This document shows, piece after piece, positions 43,687-46,562 of a DNA stretch of 46,562 bases. The notes beneath the pieces are model-generated. The model saw nothing but the letters and a program-made list of their open reading frames with translations, made no database searches and had not been told where the DNA came from. The translations under genes were made by a program, and so were the position numbers. Within the stretch, counting starts at the first letter, position 1. Every line of letters starts with the position of its first letter. This DNA comes from Synechococcales cyanobacterium S06. GTDB lineage: Bacteria > Cyanobacteriota > Cyanobacteriia > Cyanobacteriales > JAABRE01. Location: the NCBI GenBank assembly GCA_011391125.1, contig JAABRE010000041.1:1-46562 (forward strand), written 5' to 3'.

Positions 43687-43743
43687 TGTGTAAAGAAATG
43701 TAAAAAAAGATTGACAAATTTTAGATTTTGTACATTTAGTTAC
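43687..43743 (-). promoter_or_regulatory. nblA upstream region: HLR1-like repeat and GTAN8TAC site
   Basis: On the minus strand, TTTACATTTCTTTACA (43689-43704) is two TTTACA hexamers separated by four bases, close to the RpaB-binding HLR1 consensus. TTGTCA at 43712-43717 with TTTACA at 43689-43694 gives a 17-bp spaced -35/-10 pair overlapping it. At 43730-43743 there is GTA-N8-TAC, the NtcA palindrome. These positions relative to any start site are unmeasured, and single-site matches are expected by chance in AT-rich DNA. Confidence 0.5.
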
Positions 43744-44342
43744 TTTTTGAGTAAGGTAAAGCCAACAAAAATAATTGTAGTTAGACTGATAATTATTCAG
43801 GTTTGTCTTCCCTACCATGATGTTTTAACAAGAGAATCCGAGAAAAAATGTTAAAAATGAACGAAAACTAGAAACTAAAGAGAAAAAAATTTTCACAACG
43901 ATCAAAATTATCTCTATTTATTAAATAAAGTAATTAATGATATAAATAATCATTATCTTAAGCAAGAAAAGTTCAGCAAAAAAAATATAAATAAAAAAAT
44001 GGTCAAGGAGTGTTAAGATTCTGTAATAATCTTTTGAGAATGAAAAGTCTGACGAGTTTAGCGAGTAATGATTTCAAAAACTTAAACTTGAAATAAATTT
44101 GCAAAATCTCGGCACTTTAAGAGGGAAAGAAATTTTGACGGCCAAGTCCGATATTACGAAAAATAGTCAAGATTGTCAAGGAATGCGGTTGGCCGTACTC
44201 TTTTGGCCTATTGAATTAATAAAATTTTTCCTCGGAAACCTCGTCCACAGAAATATGGACGAGGTACTTTGTCGTTTTCCATTAATAACACAGTGTTTAA
44301 ACCACTAACAAATTTTTTATATCAATCTGGAGGTATCTCTAA
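43744..44342 (+). promoter_or_regulatory. Long structured leader upstream of the RNA-binding protein gene
   Basis: About 600 bases without a gene. Stem arms ACGGCCAA (44138-44145) and TTGGCCGT (44189-44196), and the hairpin CCTCGTCCA/TGGACGAGG (44239-44264), point to a folded RNA leader. A Shine-Dalgarno sequence (GGAGG) lies before the ATG at 44343. The more distant half is AT-rich with no recognisable feature. Confidence 0.5.
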
Positions 44343-44822
44343 ATGTCAGTACGTTTATATGTAGGTAATTTACCCAAAGAAATTATTGAAAAAGATGCAT
44401 TGCAAACTTTATTTGCAGATGAAGCCAATACAATTTCCACCAAGGTCATCAAAGACCGTAAAACAGGTAAATGTCGTGGTTTTGCTTTTGTCACCGTTCC
44501 TACTGATGAATCTGCCGATGAATTTATTGCCAATTTTAATGGTCAATTCTTCATGGAGAGTGAATTAAAAATCGAAAAAGCTTTACCTAGAGAGAAAACC
44601 AAGGGTAAAGACGAAGAAGGTGGTCAGGAGGAGGAAACTGTTGCTAAGGTTGTAACTCCTCCCACTACTGCTGAAAAACGCCAAAAAACCAAGCGTAATC
44701 CTAAAAAACCAGGAGCTACGACTAATCAAGCATCAGTTTCCTCGGATTCTGTACAACCAGATCCCCGTTGGGCTGCTGACTTAGCCAAGTTAAAAGAAAT
44801 GTTATTGGCTGTCAATAACTAA
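44343..44822 (+). CDS. RRM-type RNA-binding protein, Rbp3-like
   Basis: A 159-aa protein. One RNA recognition motif (about 3-80) has RNP2 LYVGNL and RNP1 CRGFAFVTV. A charged linker (about 84-140) is rich in Glu, Lys and Pro, and the C-terminus PDPRWAADLAKLKEMLLA matches the tail of the longer cyanobacterial Rbp3 type. Rbp3 was reported to help target photosystem mRNAs to thylakoids, so a similar role is plausible. Short Rbp proteins lack this tail. The gene stands alone and has a long leader that may confer cold or post-transcriptional control. Confidence 0.88.
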   Translation: MSVRLYVGNLPKEIIEKDALQTLFADEANTISTKVIKDRKTGKCRGFAFVTVPTDESADEFIANFNGQFFMESELKIEKALPREKTKGKDEEGGQEEETVAKVVTPPTTAEKRQKTKRNPKKPGATTNQASVSSDSVQPDPRWAADLAKLKEMLLAVNN

Positions 44823-44872
44823 TTACTCATTAAGTCGATGGTCAGAATTAATTGTATAAATCTAAAAAGTTC

Positions 44873-44896
44873 GTTGTAGCACTTTAACACTACAAC
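44873..44896 (+). terminator. GTTGTAG hairpin after the RNA-binding protein gene
   Basis: Arms GTTGTAG and CTACAAC (7 bp) around a 10-base loop, 51 bases after the stop. It is a diverged member of the GTTGTTGCGCTTTAGCGC family. Weak stem, so termination is uncertain. Confidence 0.45.
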
Positions 44897-45005
44897 CAAC
44901 CTTCTTTATTTTTCACAATTAATTTTGCTTAGATACTTAATAATTAACAATTGTTAATTTAATACCAATAACCAGAAATAATTAACCAGAATTTAACCTA
45001 ATTTT

Positions 45006-45713
45006 ATGACTACCAGTGATCCTGTTCAATTAATGAAACAAGAAGTCGGTAAGGCCGCAGCCGCTAAAGTCAAGTCTGATACGGTGGTGGGTTTGGGAAC
45101 TGGATCAACCACTGCCTTTGCGATTCAATATATTGGCGATCGCCTTGCTGCTGGAGAAATCAAGAATATTGTCGGTATTCCCACGTCTTTTCAAGCGGAA
45201 GTCTTGGCGAAAAAATACGGTATTCCTTTAACCACTTTAGATGCAGTAGATCATATTGACATCGCCATTGACGGCGCTGACGAGGTTGATCCTAATAAAA
45301 ACTTGATTAAAGGTGGCGGAGCTGCTCATACCAGGGAAAAAGTCGTAGATGCTTTAGCCGAGCAGTTCATTGTCGTAGTGGATGAAGGCAAAATGGTTGA
45401 GAAATTGGGTTCAACTTTCCTTTTGCCCGTGGAAGTAATCCCCATGGCTGTTGCTCCCGTCATGCGTAGTTTAGAAAAGCTAGGCGGTAAACCGGAATTA
45501 AGAATGGGGATTAGAAAAGCAGGTCCCGTGGTGACAGATCAAGGTAACTTGGTTATTGATGTCAAATTTGCTAGTATTGATAACCCCGCCGAGTTAGAAA
45601 AAACCATTAATAATTTACCCGGTGTGTTAGAAAATGGTTTATTTGTTGGGGTTGCTGATGTGATTTTAGTCGGTAAAGTTATCGACGGCCAAGTGGTAAT
45701 TGAAGAATTTTAA
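45006..45713 (+). CDS. rpiA: Ribose-5-phosphate isomerase A
   Basis: A 235-aa RpiA that interconverts ribose 5-phosphate and ribulose 5-phosphate in the Calvin cycle and pentose phosphate pathway. The phosphate-binding loop GLGTGSTT (29-36), the active-site DGADEVD (89-95), [11 protein letters not shown] (102-112, with the catalytic Glu) and the C-terminal [13 protein letters not shown] are intact. The length is typical. It starts at ATG 45006. Downstream lies an inverted repeat, then the broken restriction gene. Confidence 0.96.
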   Translation: MTTSDPVQLMKQEVGKAAAAKVKSDTVVGLGTGSTTAFAIQYIGDRLAAGEIKNIVGIPTSFQAEVLAKKYGIPLTTLDAVDHIDIAIDGADEVDPNKNLIKGGGAAHTREKVVDALAEQFIVVVDEGKMVEKLGSTFLLPVEVIPMAVAPVMRSLEKLGGKPELRMGIRKAGPVVTDQGNLVIDVKFASIDNPAELEKTINNLPGVLENGLFVGVADVILVGKVIDGQVVIEEF

Positions 45714-45721
45714 TTAGTAGG

Positions 45722-45768
45722 GTGGGCAATTACATTTATTGTTAGTAATAGTGATGATAATTGCCCAC
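45722..45768 (+). terminator. GTGGGCAATTA inverted repeat after rpiA
   Basis: 11-bp arms (45722-45732, 45758-45768) around a 25-base loop, directly behind the rpiA stop. It is related to the inverted repeat at 13627-13688, so it may be a dispersed repeat acting as a terminator. Confidence 0.55.
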
Positions 45769-45793
45769 TTTACAACTTATTATTAATTAAATT

Positions 45794-45894
45794 TATGTCA
45801 CTTTTTCTCCCTCACCCCCCAACCCCCCTCATCCCAAAGGGAGAGGGGGAAAAGAAGCAAAATATCAACTAAAAATTCTATATGTCACTTTTTC
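45794..45894. repeat. CCCTCTCC element flanked by a 14-bp duplication of a gene start
   Basis: A reverse-orientation relative of 22903-22999 sits between two copies of TATGTCACTTTTTC (45794-45807 and 45881-45894). The second copy is the start of the restriction gene, so the element seems to have duplicated the gene's first codons. Confidence 0.6.
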
Positions 45895-46079
45895 AGATTA
45901 ATAATTATTATAAAGATTTGGATAATTTAAAGCGTTTTGGTGGTAGTAATAATGAGCAGTCTATTCGGCCTGCTTTTGAAAGGTTACTTCATCATTATTG
46001 CCAAAAACGAGATTTTTTATTAGTCAATGAATTATTTATCAAGAGTAAGTTAAATACGAATAAGCTGTTCAGCGTTTAA
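45882..46079 (+). pseudogene. N-terminus of a restriction/helicase-type protein cut by an IS
   Basis: A frame of 65 codons beginning MSLFQINNYYKDLDNLKRFGG, then RPAFERLLHHYCQKRDFLLVNE. This opening resembles type ISP-like restriction-modification enzymes, which are over 1000 residues long. The frame loses sense at about 46061 (SKLNTN, then KLFSV and stop), where the IS630-like sequence begins next to a TA. The rest of the gene lies outside the window, if it survives at all. The family label is from recognition. Confidence 0.55.
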
Positions 46080-46562
46080 AGGACGTATAATGGAAATCAG
46101 AATAAAAGGAGTTTAAAGGAAAATGCCCGCCAAGAATTATCTTAAAGCAGAACAAAAAGAAAAACTACAAAAAGCATTAAAAGAAGAAGAAAATGCAGAA
46201 ATCAGAGAAAGAATATTAATATTACTGTTGGTAAATGATGGAAAAACTCAAGCAGAAATTGCCAATTTTATCGGATGTGGACAGAAAAAAGTATCTTACT
46301 GGTGGGTGCATGGAGATGTCGAAAATCTGGAAAGCTTAAAAGATAAAAGGATGGAAGGGAATCATAGAAAAGCGACAGCTAAATATATTGAACTATTACT
46401 AGAAACGGTTGACAAAGAGCCAAAAGATTTAGGATATGAATTTGGCAGATGGACGGCCAAAAGCAGAAATGGTGAAAGGTAAAAAAAAGAAGTGAAAATT
46501 GGGGTAATTTTAATGATAAAATAGCAAAAGAACTTTAGTAAATATTCTTTTGCCATGTTTAC
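46062..46562 (+). mobile_element. IS630-family insertion sequence, partial and apparently frameshifted
   Basis: Sequence from about 46062 is unlike the interrupted gene and holds a transposase start. The left boundary is placed after a TA, as expected for IS630. The right end is beyond the window, and the 3' part shows a frameshift, so the copy may be decayed. Confidence 0.6.
46123..46482 (+). pseudogene. IS630 transposase, N-terminal part
   Basis: A 119-codon frame (MPAKNYLKAEQKEKLQKALK...). Its N-terminal helix-turn-helix (KTQAEIANFIGCGQKKVSYWW) is typical of the IS630/Tc1 DNA-binding domain, and LGYEFGRWTA is the usual junction to the DDE catalytic part. Here the frame shifts: after WTAK the next residues (SRNGER) are not family-like, while another frame reads KAEMVKGKKKK then stops. 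The catalytic DDE domain is not visible. It is probably a broken transposase. A Shine-Dalgarno sequence (AAAGGA) precedes the ATG. Confidence 0.65.

Overview
The window is a piece of an AT-rich cyanobacterial chromosome, probably from a unicellular Geminocystis/Cyanobacterium-type organism (genus is an inference). The case for a cyanobacterium rests on many HIP1 octamers (GCGATCGC) and on lineage-specific genes: the kinase NblS/Hik33, the phycobilisome degradation peptide NblA, a DUF3038-DUF4335 pair, a Ycf55-like DUF3685 protein, the glycolytic Gap1 and an Rbp3-type RNA-binding protein. The intergenic DNA is crowded with repeats: heptamer arrays, a 128-bp MITE in three copies, other MITE-like elements, and several hairpin or palindrome families.

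Layout. 0-5 kb: ubiX, a minus-strand unit (51-aa membrane protein, GNAT acetyltransferase, HEAT protein), a REC-GGDEF regulator and purD. 5-10.8 kb: nblS behind a 23-unit heptamer array, a phasin-like protein, an exported FKBP isomerase, gap1, a DUF2283 protein and an adenine-deaminase-type amidohydrolase. 10.8-14.4 kb: a decayed, very AT-rich defence patch holding a HicB-like gene split by a MITE, an HsdR-type fragment, a cytosine methyltransferase fragment, an HNH endonuclease, a BsaWI-like endonuclease, a 59-aa remnant and a VapBC-like pair. 14.4-28 kb: argS, a cation/proton antiporter with UspA domains, msrB, a DUF5678 protein, radA, a flavin reductase, a nitroreductase, a DUF3685 response-regulator-like protein, a CheY-like regulator, sat and the class III alcohol dehydrogenase. 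28-36 kb: a pentapeptide-repeat protein, speD, a CHASE2 adenylate cyclase, mutS2 and an antitoxin-like gene. 36-46.5 kb: DUF3038/DUF4335, a second HEAT protein, a lipoprotein with eleven TTTGK repeats, a lipase divergent from cobI, a tandem UspA protein, nblA, an Rbp3-like RNA-binding protein, rpiA, and a restriction gene cut off by an IS630-like element at the right edge.

How the genes connect. Most of this is ordinary housekeeping: purine synthesis, arginyl-tRNA charging, sulfate activation, central carbon, polyamine and cobalamin synthesis, DNA repair and redox repair. The clearest functional link is NblS to nblA. NblS is the kinase known to act through RpaB on high-light and nutrient-stress genes. 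The nblA upstream region carries an RpaB (HLR1)-like direct repeat and a GTAN8TAC NtcA-type palindrome. The most unusual structural features are the MITE whose removal restores a HicB reading frame, the heptamer arrays that end many genes or adjoin nblS, and restriction endonuclease genes left beside only fragments of methyltransferases. I found no tRNA, rRNA or CRISPR array, and no clearly new multi-gene system.
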